DNA of 60,515 bases from Streptococcaceae bacterium (GCA_022484805.1 JAKVKP010000015.1:1-60515); one strand, 5' to 3'; positions 37,289 to 50,002 are shown, counted from the stretch's first letter. The notes: generated by a model not told the origin, from the letters alone. Made by a program: numbers and translations.

Positions 37289-38131
37289 ATGAAACCCATC
37301 ACAGTATATAATAATAATGCTGTGCTTGTGGATGATGATGGTGTAGAGTGCGTGGTTATTGGTAACGGTGTTGGTTTTGGAATTAGTTCTAAAAAACGAA
37401 TTGATGAACAAAAAATTGATAAAAAATTTGTTTTAGATGCTGAATTTACGCAAAATAAATTTGGAAATTTAATGAACGAAATGGATGAGAGACATGTTAT
37501 TTTGACTGCTAAGATTATTAAAATTGCTGAAAAAGAATTGAATAGATCTTTTCATGCGAGTATTTATTTATTCTTAGGAGATCATATTAGCTATGCAATA
37601 GAGCGACACGCAGAAGGTGCGTTATTAAAAAATGACATGCTTTGGGAAATAAAAAAATATTATCCACGTGAATTTTCAGCAGCCAAACATAGTCTACAAT
37701 TTATTGAACGTTATGAAAAAATTCATCTTCCTGAGGACGAGGCAGGCTTTATTGCACTACATTATGTTAATGCAACTCAAGGTAAGGCGATTAGTAATGA
37801 AACCATATTGACAACTAAAATGATTTCAGAAATTTTACAAATTGTTGAATATGATTATGGTTTTCGTTTAGATGAAAATTCCATTAATTATGATCGTTTC
37901 TTAACACACATTAGATATTTTGTAAGTCGTATTTTTGCTGAAAAAAAGCAACTCTCTGATGATTCGTCATTACTTAAACAGGTTAAAATACTTTATAAAA
38001 AAGCATATGACTGTGGTTTGAAAATAAAAAAACATATTGACAGCACTTATCAAATCAAAATTACTGACTCGGAATTAGTATATTTTGTAATTCACATTAA
38101 TCGTGTAACGATACGCGAAGAGAAATTATAG
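37289..38131 (+). CDS. licT: BglG-family transcriptional antiterminator (LicT-like)
   Basis: A 280-residue antiterminator. The N-terminal CAT RNA-binding domain is about 55 residues (ITVYNNNAVLVDDDG, GNGVGFG), and two PRD domains follow, each with conserved histidines phosphorylated by PTS proteins (ERHAEGALLKNDMLWEIK; FIALHYVNA; FLTHIRYFVSRIF; FVIHINRV). AGGAGGTG at 37276-37283 favours ATG 37289 over the in-frame GTG at 37280. RAT/terminator elements lie both before and after this gene, so it controls itself and the PTS gene that follows. Confidence 0.95.
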   Translation: MKPITVYNNNAVLVDDDGVECVVIGNGVGFGISSKKRIDEQKIDKKFVLDAEFTQNKFGNLMNEMDERHVILTAKIIKIAEKELNRSFHASIYLFLGDHISYAIERHAEGALLKNDMLWEIKKYYPREFSAAKHSLQFIERYEKIHLPEDEAGFIALHYVNATQGKAISNETILTTKMISEILQIVEYDYGFRLDENSINYDRFLTHIRYFVSRIFAEKKQLSDDSSLLKQVKILYKKAYDCGLKIKKHIDSTYQIKITDSELVYFVIHINRVTIREEKL

Positions 38132-38204
38132 TTTTGTTACCGCATGGGCAAGACCGAATAGAAGGTTAGCATCTAAGATGTCTTTCTTTTATTTGGTCTT
38201 TTAT
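38130..38204 (+). promoter_or_regulatory. RAT site 2 and terminator between licT and bglP
   Basis: GTTTTGTTACCGCATGGGCA followed by AGACC (38131-38155) is a second RAT element. It overlaps a terminator whose arms begin AAGACCGAATAGAAG and end in TATTTGGTCTTTTA. It gives LicT separate control over the permease and glucosidase genes. Confidence 0.8.
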
Positions 38205-38227
38205 TATTTATCAATTAGGAGGAAAGA

Positions 38228-41540
<3,313 letters not shown>

Positions 41541-41867
41541 TTCCGGATGTTTTATATTAATTAAAATGGTGATTTTAAAGTATTATTTTTTAATTTAATT
41601 TTTGAGATTTTTTCGTAATGTTAAAATCGATTGTTTTTAAATATTTAATCAGTAAATTGAATGCAATGACTTAATAAAATTTTTTAGCTTTTTCTATTTT
41701 TCATTATTTGGTGAGACTTAATAGTAAGTACGTAAAATATCACTCAAACTAGGTTATATCTTTATAACTTGACCTTTAAAGCTTGGCGCAATGTCAGCTT
41801 TAGGGTTATTTTTGAAAGATACTAATTAAGTAAAAAACCTGAAACGATATTCGTTTCAGGTATATTT
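41541..41867. terminator. Gene-free gap with two terminators
   Basis: Two features are visible in this AT-rich stretch. A plus-strand hairpin (GACCTTTAAAGCT with AGCTTTAGGGTT, about 41771-41806, then T-rich) ends the bgl operon. A second stem (ACCTGAAACG/CGTTTCAGGT, about 41838-41861) has a T-run on the minus strand and ends the scrB transcript. I see nothing else. Confidence 0.75.
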
Positions 41868-43295
41868 TTATGCCTTAAATTGACCATATGAAGCCTGCGT
41901 AGCTCTATCCAATAGTTGAACTTTGCTAACATTATCTTGGAAGCTTCTGAAAGAGAATGTTCTTTCGCCTTCATTGAAGTAAATTTCGATAAATGAATTA
42001 TCTACAAAAACATCTACGGAATTTAGTTGCTCTAGCTTAGCTTGGCGTATTTCACCGTATTCGGGATCAATTTGCTTGGCGAGTCCCATTCTAGAGAGTG
42101 TCACTAGCGCTGTATTTGAATCATAATCGAGCGTCCAAGTATCATTTTCGTCACCGATAGCAATGTTACAGCCACCTTCTAGATGTAGACGATAGTATTT
42201 AGTTTCAATTTGAATGCTTGATGAGTCAATTGGTGTTAAGTCATCAAAGGCTTCAAGTAACTCCTGTACGGGAAAGCGATATAATTGATTGGCGTTGATT
42301 TTTATCTCTTGAGGCATCGTCAAGCCATGCTTCCATTTTTCTTGATCGGTCGTATATGCTGGCTCACCGCAGCCAAACCAAGCAAAACTGATTGCTTGGT
42401 GCTGCTCACCATAGAATGCCTGAGGTGCATAGTAATCAAAACCACTGTCAATTTCTAATATCTCTTCGCTTTGATTAATAAATTTTAAGTTTTCAATGTC
42501 TAAGTGACCAACTAGCTGCACTGTAGCAAAGCGATTTTTAAATTGAAGCTCTGTTTCAGAAATTCCCATTGGTGAAAGCATTAATACATCTTGCCCATTA
42601 ACAGTAACGATACTAGGACATTCGAGCATATAGCCTGTATCAATTGGTAAATCAATCAAACCGAGATAGTCCCAGTCATAGAGATTATCGCTTTGATAGA
42701 TTAGAAGGACGCCCTCATCACCAAAACCATTACGACTAACGCCATTAAATTTACCTCCGCCAAGTAGCATATAAAATTGATTGTCTCTCTTAAAAACAAA
42801 CGGATCACGTAATTCACCAGATAAGCCATCAGGTGCGCCATCGATAATTGGTCTGTCTAATTTTTCAATCTTACCATCAGGCGACATAATTGCCATTGCT
42901 TGCTTGGCAATTTTACCAGCTGGTGTTTTATAATTTGCGGTATAAAATAAGAAGAGTTTTCCATTATGCTCAATTGAATTACCAGAATAACAACCATTTT
43001 TTTCAAATTCTTGATCAGGAATTAAAGCAAATTCTTGATTACTCCAATGAATTAAATCCTCAGATTCAGTATGTCCCCAATGCTTTAAACCATGTACGGC
43101 ATCAAATGGATACCATTGAAAGAAAATATGGTATTTACCGTTAAAATAGGCAAGCCCGTTTGGATCATTCATCAATCCTGTTTTTGGATAAATATGATAT
43201 TTAGGTAAATACTGACTCCTGCTGACCTGTTCTTCTAATTCTAATAACATTTCTTGATCTTCAGCACGGTAATATTTTTCTTTCGCATTAATCAT
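41868..43295 (-). CDS. scrB: Sucrose-6-phosphate hydrolase, GH32
   Basis: A 475-residue family 32 enzyme that splits sucrose-6-phosphate into glucose-6-phosphate and fructose. The nucleophile motif is GLMNDPNG, followed by FFQWYP, then RDPFV and the acid/base ECPS motif (MLECPSIV). No signal peptide, so cytoplasmic. It lies 30 bp after the PTS gene in the same direction. A relaxed specificity for short fructo-oligosaccharides is possible. Confidence 0.93.
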   Translation of the reverse strand: MINAKEKYYRAEDQEMLLELEEQVSRSQYLPKYHIYPKTGLMNDPNGLAYFNGKYHIFFQWYPFDAVHGLKHWGHTESEDLIHWSNQEFALIPDQEFEKNGCYSGNSIEHNGKLFLFYTANYKTPAGKIAKQAMAIMSPDGKIEKLDRPIIDGAPDGLSGELRDPFVFKRDNQFYMLLGGGKFNGVSRNGFGDEGVLLIYQSDNLYDWDYLGLIDLPIDTGYMLECPSIVTVNGQDVLMLSPMGISETELQFKNRFATVQLVGHLDIENLKFINQSEEILEIDSGFDYYAPQAFYGEQHQAISFAWFGCGEPAYTTDQEKWKHGLTMPQEIKINANQLYRFPVQELLEAFDDLTPIDSSSIQIETKYYRLHLEGGCNIAIGDENDTWTLDYDSNTALVTLSRMGLAKQIDPEYGEIRQAKLEQLNSVDVFVDNSFIEIYFNEGERTFSFRSFQDNVSKVQLLDRATQASYGQFKA

Positions 43296-43325
43296 TCTTT
43301 AGTTCTACTCACTTTCTATTACGAA

Positions 43326-44756
43326 TTATACCTCTGCTCCGGCGACTCCTTTAACTTTGTTATAAATAACTAAAAATGCAATAGGTACAGCGAAGGCAAT
43401 CAAGCAGCCAATTACATAGTGGATCATCACTGGAGGGTTAACAATTGTGATACCTGGAATTCCTGTTAAACCAAATCCCAAGGCTTTAACATCAAAAATT
43501 TTCATGTAAGCACCACCAATACCTGCACCAACAACGCCTGAAATGAAAGGTATAATAGAATCTTTTAAATTGACTGCAAAAATGGCAGGCTCGCTAACAC
43601 CAACTAAGGTTGGAATAAAGCTAGAAACAGCGATTTCACGACGTTTTGAACTTTTCTTTGCCAAAAAGAACATACCCATTGCTGCGCCACCTTGTGAAAT
43701 AATTGAAACTGCCCATAATGGTTGAATGTAGTTAAAGCCAGTCTCTGAAAGTAATTGTGCTTCAATTGAGCCTATCATATGGTGAGTACCAGTAATAACT
43801 AATGGTTGTAATAATGCAGCAAAGATTGCCGCACCGAATATACCTGCTTTGACATAGAGAAAGTTTGCAACACTACCAATACCCGCGGCAACAATATCAC
43901 CTAATGGTCCAAAGACAAGGAATAATGCCAATGATGACACTAAGATTGTAATGGCAGGGACAAAAATAAAGGTTAACATTTCTGGAATGCGCTTGGTAAT
44001 AAATTTTTCAAATTTTGCCATGAATAATGAGCTTAAGATTGCGGGAAAAATACCGCCCTGAAAGGCAACCTGTGGAATTTCTAAACCAAATAAATTCCAG
44101 CTAGCAACATTATCCAAGTTGCCCTGCATATAATCAAAACGATTGGCAAGATCAGGATGAACGAGAATTAAACCAAGAATAATACCAAAAACAGGATTGC
44201 CACCGAATCTTTTAGTAGCAGAATAGGCAACAAAAACTGGTAAGAAGTTTAGTCCTGTGGCAATAATATTTAAGAAGCTTGAAATATCCTCTGCCCAACG
44301 ATAATTGTCGGCGAGGCTGCCTTCTAAGCCAAAAATTCCTGTTGTGTTAAAGATTGCGCGAATTCCTAAAAGCATTGCACAGCCAACGATGGCTGGAATT
44401 AAAGCAACAAAAATATCTGAGAAGGCCTTGAAAAATTCTAGTGTTCTTCCTTTAAGCGATTTGTCAATTGGTCCTGCTGGTGTTGCTTTTTGCTCACCAT
44501 TTAAATCACCAATCCCTGTTTCTTTGACAAATGCTTCATAGACACGGTCAACTAATCCAGTACCAAAAACAATTTGTAATTGTCCTTTGTTAAAAAATAC
44601 GCCTTTAGCACCTTCTACGTTTTCTAATTTCTCCTTATCAAATTTTTCTTCGTTTAGAGTTAGACGAAGTCTTGTCACACAATGTGTAGCACCCGTAATA
44701 TTTTCTTTGCCACCCGCTGCCGTTACGATCTCTTCGACAATTTGTTTGTAATCCAT
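43326..44756 (-). CDS. scrA: Sucrose-type PTS permease, EIIBC (no EIIA)
   Basis: A 476-residue enzyme II with EIIB (phospho-Cys26 in THCVTRLRL) and a ten-helix EIIC ([24 protein letters not shown]). It ends after the membrane domain and lacks the EIIA domain found in the paralogues at 38228 and 57106, so it must borrow phosphate from an EIIA-Glc-type domain of another protein. The next gene is a GH32 hydrolase, so sucrose is the likely substrate. Two operators for the adjacent LacI regulator cover its promoter. Confidence 0.9.
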   Translation of the reverse strand: MDYKQIVEEIVTAAGGKENITGATHCVTRLRLTLNEEKFDKEKLENVEGAKGVFFNKGQLQIVFGTGLVDRVYEAFVKETGIGDLNGEQKATPAGPIDKSLKGRTLEFFKAFSDIFVALIPAIVGCAMLLGIRAIFNTTGIFGLEGSLADNYRWAEDISSFLNIIATGLNFLPVFVAYSATKRFGGNPVFGIILGLILVHPDLANRFDYMQGNLDNVASWNLFGLEIPQVAFQGGIFPAILSSLFMAKFEKFITKRIPEMLTFIFVPAITILVSSLALFLVFGPLGDIVAAGIGSVANFLYVKAGIFGAAIFAALLQPLVITGTHHMIGSIEAQLLSETGFNYIQPLWAVSIISQGGAAMGMFFLAKKSSKRREIAVSSFIPTLVGVSEPAIFAVNLKDSIIPFISGVVGAGIGGAYMKIFDVKALGFGLTGIPGITIVNPPVMIHYVIGCLIAFAVPIAFLVIYNKVKGVAGAEV

Positions 44757-44781
44757 ATTGATTCTCCTTTTGATTTATTTT

Positions 44782-44825
44782 TTGGAACGTTCCAACTATA
44801 ACCTTATTATACATGGAACGTTCCA
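44782..44825 (-). promoter_or_regulatory. scrA promoter with two perfect palindromic operators
   Basis: TTGGAACGTTCCAA (44782-44795) and TGGAACGTTCCA (44814-44825) are perfect palindromes about 31 bp centre to centre, three helical turns. On the minus strand an extended -10 (TGTATAAT) lies between them. One operator falls in the -35/-10 spacer and the other downstream of the start. Confidence 0.85.
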
Positions 44826-44861
44826 AAAATCAAGCGTTTTCAAAAAAAAAACAACGAACTA

Positions 44862-45851
44862 TTAAATTGATCTAGTCGTTGTGAAATTACCAAATTTTAC
44901 TGGTAGAATATTTTTTTCTTGAGGTGAGTCTGGTTTTTCAATGGCAATTCTTAAAAGTTCTGCAACACTAATTTCTGCAATTTTTTCGACATCCTGAATG
45001 ATAGTTGAAATATAAAGTTGTTGACTTGCAAAGCTTTTTGCGCCATCAAAGCCAATTAATTGGACATCATCTGGAATTGACCAGGATAACTTAGTAAAGC
45101 TACGAAAGATATATTCGGCATAGCGATCAGTGGCAGCGAAAATACCGTCATAAGGACAATCATTTTGATAGACCTGCAATAAATAATGCTCAAGTCTTTT
45201 AGGAAAGTCCTTGGAATTGCCCCTATCCAAATGGACTTCAAAGTCAATTTTTTGGTGCTGACAATAATCAATAAAGCCATTTATACGTTCTGTAATACCT
45301 AAATTATTGGGTAAATGTCTAACTACCATTAATAACTTTTTTGCACCACGATGATAGAGCTCTTTTGCGGCTAAACGTGCACCCCCAAAGTTATCGCTTG
45401 TTACAAATGGTACTTTTTCATTTAAATAACGTTCGATTGAAACGATAGGCAAGTCAGAGGTGATGTAAGGAGTGATGTCACTATAGGTAATCGTAATAAT
45501 TCCTCTGACCTTTTGTTCCATTGCCATTTTTAGGTAGTCCAGTTCTAAATTATAGTCATTTTGCGAGTTACAAAGTAGCATTTTCAAATTGTTTTTTTGC
45601 AATTCAAGCTGGACATAATAGGTTAACTCGGCAAAAAAGGGGGTCCAAATTGTTGGTAGAATAAAGGCAATTAAATCGCTATCTTGCTTTTTTAGTGCTC
45701 TTGCGGCCTGATTTGGAACGTAATGAAGCACTTCAATTGCTTTTTCAATTCGTTCAGCAGATTCTTCTTTGATTTTAACGCCGTTGATATAGTTTGATAC
45801 TGTGCCACGAGAGACCTTGGCCAGTCTAGCAACGTCATTCATATTTGCCAT
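44862..45851 (-). CDS. scrR: LacI family sucrose regulator (ScrR-like)
   Basis: A 329-residue LacI-family repressor with N-terminal helix-turn-helix MNDVARLAKVSRGTVSNYIN and the effector domain (GFDGAKSFASQQLYIS). It lies upstream of scrA on the same strand, separated by the two palindromic operators. Its own transcript reads toward scrA. AAGGAG is better spaced for ATG 45851 than for TTG 45857. The hinge and helix predict binding to the GAACGTTC-type sites seen nearby. Confidence 0.88.
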   Translation of the reverse strand: MANMNDVARLAKVSRGTVSNYINGVKIKEESAERIEKAIEVLHYVPNQAARALKKQDSDLIAFILPTIWTPFFAELTYYVQLELQKNNLKMLLCNSQNDYNLELDYLKMAMEQKVRGIITITYSDITPYITSDLPIVSIERYLNEKVPFVTSDNFGGARLAAKELYHRGAKKLLMVVRHLPNNLGITERINGFIDYCQHQKIDFEVHLDRGNSKDFPKRLEHYLLQVYQNDCPYDGIFAATDRYAEYIFRSFTKLSWSIPDDVQLIGFDGAKSFASQQLYISTIIQDVEKIAEISVAELLRIAIEKPDSPQEKNILPVKFGNFTTTRSI

Positions 45852-46018
45852 TAGCAATCGCTCCTTTTGTCATCAATTTTCAAATATTTAATAACCCAAT
45901 TTTAACATAACTCTATGAAAAAATAATAACTGCGATTACTGTTTTCGGCTGTCATGCATAACAAAAAATATCCATTCACTGATTTGTGATTAGATATTTT
46001 GGTTGCCATTAAAGTGCT

Positions 46019-46894
46019 TTAAGCTGTCCAATTCTGATTTAGGATATTTTCAATTGCATTAGCGACACCACTTTCGACATTTGAAATAGTGTGATAATTG
46101 GCAATTGCTTTTACACCTGCCTCCGCATTTCCCATTGCAACACCGATTCCTGCCGATTTCAGCATACTAACGTCATTATAATTATCTCCAAAGGCTGCAA
46201 CATTTTTCATGGGGATTTCTAATTTGTCGGCTACTTTTTTTAAGGTAATTCCTTTTTGAGCTTGGATATGATTGACTTCAATATTATTAGCACCAGAGGA
46301 GGTGATAACTAATCCATCAATTTTTTCAAGTTCTTCTCGAGCATAGCTCAGCTTATCCTGATTGATATCACCCATCGCGAAAATTTTAATTACTTTTTGA
46401 TTATCGTTAGTCAAGATTTTATCAAATCTTTTTATGTAATTAATTGGTAATAAATCTAAATGTGAATCAATAATTTTTTTTGCCTCATCAAGTTTAAGAT
46501 TAGGAGAAGTACTCATTAACCATTTTCCAAAATGAGAAGCACGAGTTGCTTCGCTTTCAGAGTAACCACCTTGATTGGTTAATAATTCAAAATAGATATC
46601 ATATTTTCTAAGTATTGCCATTGCTTGAAAAGTTCGTTGATGCTCAATTTCGAGTGAGAAAATATTATTACCATCTGCATCAAAAATTTGTGCACCATTT
46701 GATGTGATATAGTTACATTTAATTCCTGCTTTAGATACGGTTGGTTCTGCTTCGGCAAAGGATCTTCCAGTTGCGACGAGAAATTTAATGCCTTCTGCCT
46801 GCGCGGTTTTAATCATTTCAGCATTTTTAGGTGAAATGCTCATTTGGTCATCAAGTAATGTGCCATCCATGTCGGATGCGATTAACTGAATCAT
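46019..46894 (-). CDS. Cof-type HAD-IIB family phosphatase
   Basis: A 291-residue HAD hydrolase with motif I ASDMDGTLLDD (residues 7-17), a C2B cap domain, and motif IV AFGDNYNDVSML. Members dephosphorylate sugar phosphates, FMN or pyridoxal phosphate; the substrate cannot be told from sequence. Strong RBS AGGAGG. It is a single gene, divergent from the HemW-like gene. Confidence 0.93.
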   Translation of the reverse strand: MIQLIASDMDGTLLDDQMSISPKNAEMIKTAQAEGIKFLVATGRSFAEAEPTVSKAGIKCNYITSNGAQIFDADGNNIFSLEIEHQRTFQAMAILRKYDIYFELLTNQGGYSESEATRASHFGKWLMSTSPNLKLDEAKKIIDSHLDLLPINYIKRFDKILTNDNQKVIKIFAMGDINQDKLSYAREELEKIDGLVITSSGANNIEVNHIQAQKGITLKKVADKLEIPMKNVAAFGDNYNDVSMLKSAGIGVAMGNAEAGVKAIANYHTISNVESGVANAIENILNQNWTA

Positions 46895-47131
46895 GTTTTA
46901 TGAAACCTCCTATATTTATTCTATGTTCAGTGTATCATTTTTATAGCAAGATAAGAAAGCGTTTAAAATAGTTTTAGCGAATTAATTTTCCTACAATTAA
47001 TTATTCAAGAATGAAATTTTAAAATTTACAATAGATTATCAAGCTATAGTATAATAGAAAAGAATCATCTTTAGTTAGTATAAAAATTTAATTCATATTA
47101 ATCATAAAATGATGATGTAAGGAGTTTTATT

Positions 47132-48313
47132 TTGCAGACACCGGTTCAAGAAATACCTAAAATAAATCAAAAACCGAATTCAACCTATATTCATATTCCT
47201 TTTTGTTCACAAATTTGTTTTTATTGTGATTTTAGTAAGGTGCTAATTGATTATCAACCCGTTGATGATTATATCACGGCTTTATTAGAGGAAATTGAAC
47301 AAGCCAAGCCAATGGCGCAACGGACAATATACATTGGTGGAGGTACACCAACGGCAATTAAGCCTCGGCAATTGAGACGCTTGCTAGAGGGGATTGAAGA
47401 AAGAATAGATTTATCTGCAGTCGTGGAATATACGATTGAAGCTAATCCAAATGATTTAACGGAAGAAATCATTACAGTAATTGCCGAATCGAAAGTGAAT
47501 CGAGTGTCAATTGGTGTTCAGACGTTTAATCCTAAACTTTTAAAAAAAATAGGACGTAATCATACGCCTAGTGATATTATCACAGGTATTCAGCGACTAA
47601 GAAATGCTGGGCTTCAAAATTTATCAATTGATTTAATCTATGCCTTACCTGGGCAAACGATAGATGATTTGAAACAAACCTTAGATAAGGCTCTGGAACT
47701 TGATTTACCACATTATTCGATTTATTCCTTAATTTTAGAAAATCAGACAATTTTTATGAATCAATTAAGGCGTGGTAAATTAAATTTACCAGATAACGAA
47801 GTGGAATATGAGATGTATCAACTCATTAGAGAAACACTGAGAAACAAAGGATTTAAGCATTATGAAGTATCTAATTTTGGGAAGGCGGGTTACGAGTCGC
47901 AGCATAATTTAGTTTATTGGAATAATCAAACCTATTATGGCTTTGGCGCAGGCGCTTCAGGGTACGTTGATGGTATTCGCTATAAAAATCATGGACCAAT
48001 TCAGCACTACCTAAAGGGTATTGCGCAAAAACAACCACGAGTGAATGAAGAAAAATTAACAATTCGTGAAATAATTGAAGAGGAGCTTTTTTTAGGATTA
48101 AGAAAGTCTGAAGGCATTTCCATTGAGCAATTTAATATACAATATCCTTTTGATTTTCAACGACTATATGGTCAAACGGTTGAAAGCTTATTAGAAAAAA
48201 AATTGATTATCATTGAAAATCAGCGTCTCAAAATGACGGCATTAGGATTAAATCAAGGAAACGATGTTTTTGAAGCATTTTTATTGGATAATGATCTACC
48301 TAAAATTGATTAA
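47132..48313 (+). CDS. hemW: HemW-like radical SAM protein
   Basis: A 393-residue radical SAM protein with the CxxxCxxC cluster motif in IPFCSQICFYCDF (about residues 25-37) and the downstream GGGTPTAI and SIGVQTFN motifs. It is the heme-chaperone HemW type formerly called oxygen-independent coproporphyrinogen oxidase; the HemW-typical fourth cysteine position is occupied by Phe-Tyr-Cys context. Start is TTG at 47132 after AAGGAG. Many heme-auxotrophic lactic acid bacteria keep this gene. Confidence 0.9.
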   Translation: MQTPVQEIPKINQKPNSTYIHIPFCSQICFYCDFSKVLIDYQPVDDYITALLEEIEQAKPMAQRTIYIGGGTPTAIKPRQLRRLLEGIEERIDLSAVVEYTIEANPNDLTEEIITVIAESKVNRVSIGVQTFNPKLLKKIGRNHTPSDIITGIQRLRNAGLQNLSIDLIYALPGQTIDDLKQTLDKALELDLPHYSIYSLILENQTIFMNQLRRGKLNLPDNEVEYEMYQLIRETLRNKGFKHYEVSNFGKAGYESQHNLVYWNNQTYYGFGAGASGYVDGIRYKNHGPIQHYLKGIAQKQPRVNEEKLTIREIIEEELFLGLRKSEGISIEQFNIQYPFDFQRLYGQTVESLLEKKLIIIENQRLKMTALGLNQGNDVFEAFLLDNDLPKID

Positions 48314-48334
48314 TAAGTATGAAAGGGTATTACT

Positions 48335-48763
48335 ATGATTATTTTAAAGATTTCAAAAGGCGTTGCAACAAGAATTGGATTAAATTATGCTGACTTAAAG
48401 ACGTTTTCTGGTAATCCTGAGGCTACCTTTATTATGGATGTCAATGAGCTGGCCAATCAATTATTGAATTTTTATTATATGAATCAAGTTGATCATTTAA
48501 TTTTATCCTACCCAATTAAACCAATGATAGATAATTTAGTTCCAGACTTTGTTTTTGGTCCGTCAATTATTGGCAATATCAAAAAAGGATTATTCTTTGA
48601 TAATATTCCTTATTCGGATGCGGTAAAAAAAGAATTAGATGTTGAAAGTACACAATATCAATTTGCCAAAGCAGATGAAGCAGAATTGGCAATATTACAT
48701 GAAACTTATCAGCATGAACGAAAATTAATTGAAGGGGAAATCAATCGACGAGTGAATTCATAA
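48335..48763 (+). CDS. Unknown 142-residue protein following hemW
   Basis: I do not recognise a family. The protein is soluble, with no signal peptide or membrane helix. A mixed alpha/beta N-terminal half (MIILKISKGVATRIGLNYADL) is followed by a predicted charged helix at the end (HETYQHERKLIEGEINRRV). It lies 21 bp after hemW behind AAAGGG, so it is in the same operon, and a terminator follows at 48794-48825. Confidence 0.75.
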   Translation: MIILKISKGVATRIGLNYADLKTFSGNPEATFIMDVNELANQLLNFYYMNQVDHLILSYPIKPMIDNLVPDFVFGPSIIGNIKKGLFFDNIPYSDAVKKELDVESTQYQFAKADEAELAILHETYQHERKLIEGEINRRVNS

Positions 48764-49345
48764 GTTATTTCAATTATTAATAAAAGAAAAGTTAAGCAAG
48801 GCGTTGATTATAGCCTTGCTTTTTGCCGTTGAACAAAGCGCATACAAAAAATAGTTAGTTAGGCTTAGAATAAGGATGTAAGAAGGGAAGGTATAATCGA
48901 ATAGTTCTTATCTTATTAAGATGGATTAATAGTGGCCTTGAAGCTTTAAGAGAATCAAGGATACAGCTACAGTATTCAGAATTTTTTTAGCTTAGACTAT
49001 CAAATCAACTTTTAAAGTATTCTTGAATGTTTGGAAATATAAGAAAGAAAGTCTATAAAATAGCGATATCATACAGTTTAACGAATAGAAAACCAGAGAA
49101 AAATATTTTATAAAATAGCTTAGTATGTTATTATATGCTTAAAGTGTTTCTCTTTATATCGAACGTTATAAACTGTTTATGATTAAAAAAATAGTTATAT
49201 AATAAACAGCTGATTTAGCAAGTTTTTTTATCTTGCTGAATCGGCTTTTTTGCATGCTTTTTTTAACGTTCGTTTTAAAAAGGCTTGTTTTATTTTCGGA
49301 TTATTTGTCAATGCTGAATTTGTGAGAATATTTTATATGTGATCT
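48764..49345. other. AT-rich gene-free stretch with two terminators
   Basis: A perfect 9-bp stem (AAGCAAGGC/GCCTTGCTT, 48794-48821, then T-run) ends the hemW operon. A second intrinsic terminator (GATTTAGCAAG/CTTGCTGAATC, 49212-49242, then T-run) has no gene in front of it. Between them I find only very short frames, all broken by stops. The second terminator could end a small RNA or be left from a lost gene. Confidence 0.6.
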
Positions 49346-49816
49346 ATGGAGTGTGATACTGATATGAATGAAACTATTTTTGATTTTTTAGAAAAGAAAA
49401 AAGAAATAATGGTTCTAATTGATTCAGCTGAAAATAATTCAATTCGTCAAAAATTTTGTATCGTACCTAATAGCTGGGATCAAAAGCAAATTAATTTTTA
49501 TGTCTCAAATTCATTAAATATCTCAGCGGATTTTATTACAATCGTATTTTTGGAAGATGTGATGGTGCTATCTAAAAGTATCATTAATTTTAAGACGAAA
49601 AATGATAAAATCATTGATTATTATTGGTATGATGTTAAAGAATTTGTGATTGAGATTAAAAATAAACTGCAAGAATTGTCAGTTGTTTTGGTCGCTGGTT
49701 ATGATACGGACGAAGGTGATGTGAAAGAGATAATTGATAATCATTTTTCAGATAATTATCAAATAAATGTTGATTATTATAGAGATTCTTGGTTATCAAA
49801 AGAGGTAAGCATCTGA
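49346..49816 (+). CDS. Orphan hypothetical protein (156 residues)
   Basis: I do not recognise a family. It is an acidic, soluble protein rich in Asn, Asp and Ile, with no signal peptide or membrane segment. ATG 49346 or ATG 49364 (150 residues) could be the start; GGAGT at 49348-49352 favours the later one. The gene is isolated between gene-free DNA and an IS3 remnant that abuts its 3' end, so it is probably accessory. Its C-terminus may have been changed by the insertion. Low-GC codon use and length suggest a real gene, but only moderately. Confidence 0.5.
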   Translation: MECDTDMNETIFDFLEKKKEIMVLIDSAENNSIRQKFCIVPNSWDQKQINFYVSNSLNISADFITIVFLEDVMVLSKSIINFKTKNDKIIDYYWYDVKEFVIEIKNKLQELSVVLVAGYDTDEGDVKEIIDNHFSDNYQINVDYYRDSWLSKEVSI

Positions 49817-49962
49817 CCTTTAGTTTTAACAGAATATATCTTTGCTAAATAATCATAACTACTTTTCTCATTCAAGTATTCTTTAACGACTTTCATTTTG
49901 AATTCAAAACTATATTTACTTATAGAAATACCGACCTCCACGAGTTAGCTTTTTTGTCTAAC
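49813..49962 (-). pseudogene. IS3-family transposase OrfA remnant
   Basis: On the minus strand from 49923 the translation reads ISKYSFEFKMKVVKEYLNEK, then SSYDYLAKIYSV. This is the N-terminus of an IS150-group OrfA (helix-turn-helix protein that starts MSKYSFEFK in intact copies). The start codon is ATA instead of ATG, and homology stops after about 36 codons at 49813. A GACCTGCAAAAGTTAGACAA terminal-repeat-like sequence lies upstream. It is therefore a truncated, dead end of an insertion sequence. Confidence 0.75.
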
Positions 49963-50002
49963 TTTTGCAGGTCGGTATATTTGGTATTCTTTTAATGAAG
50001 TT

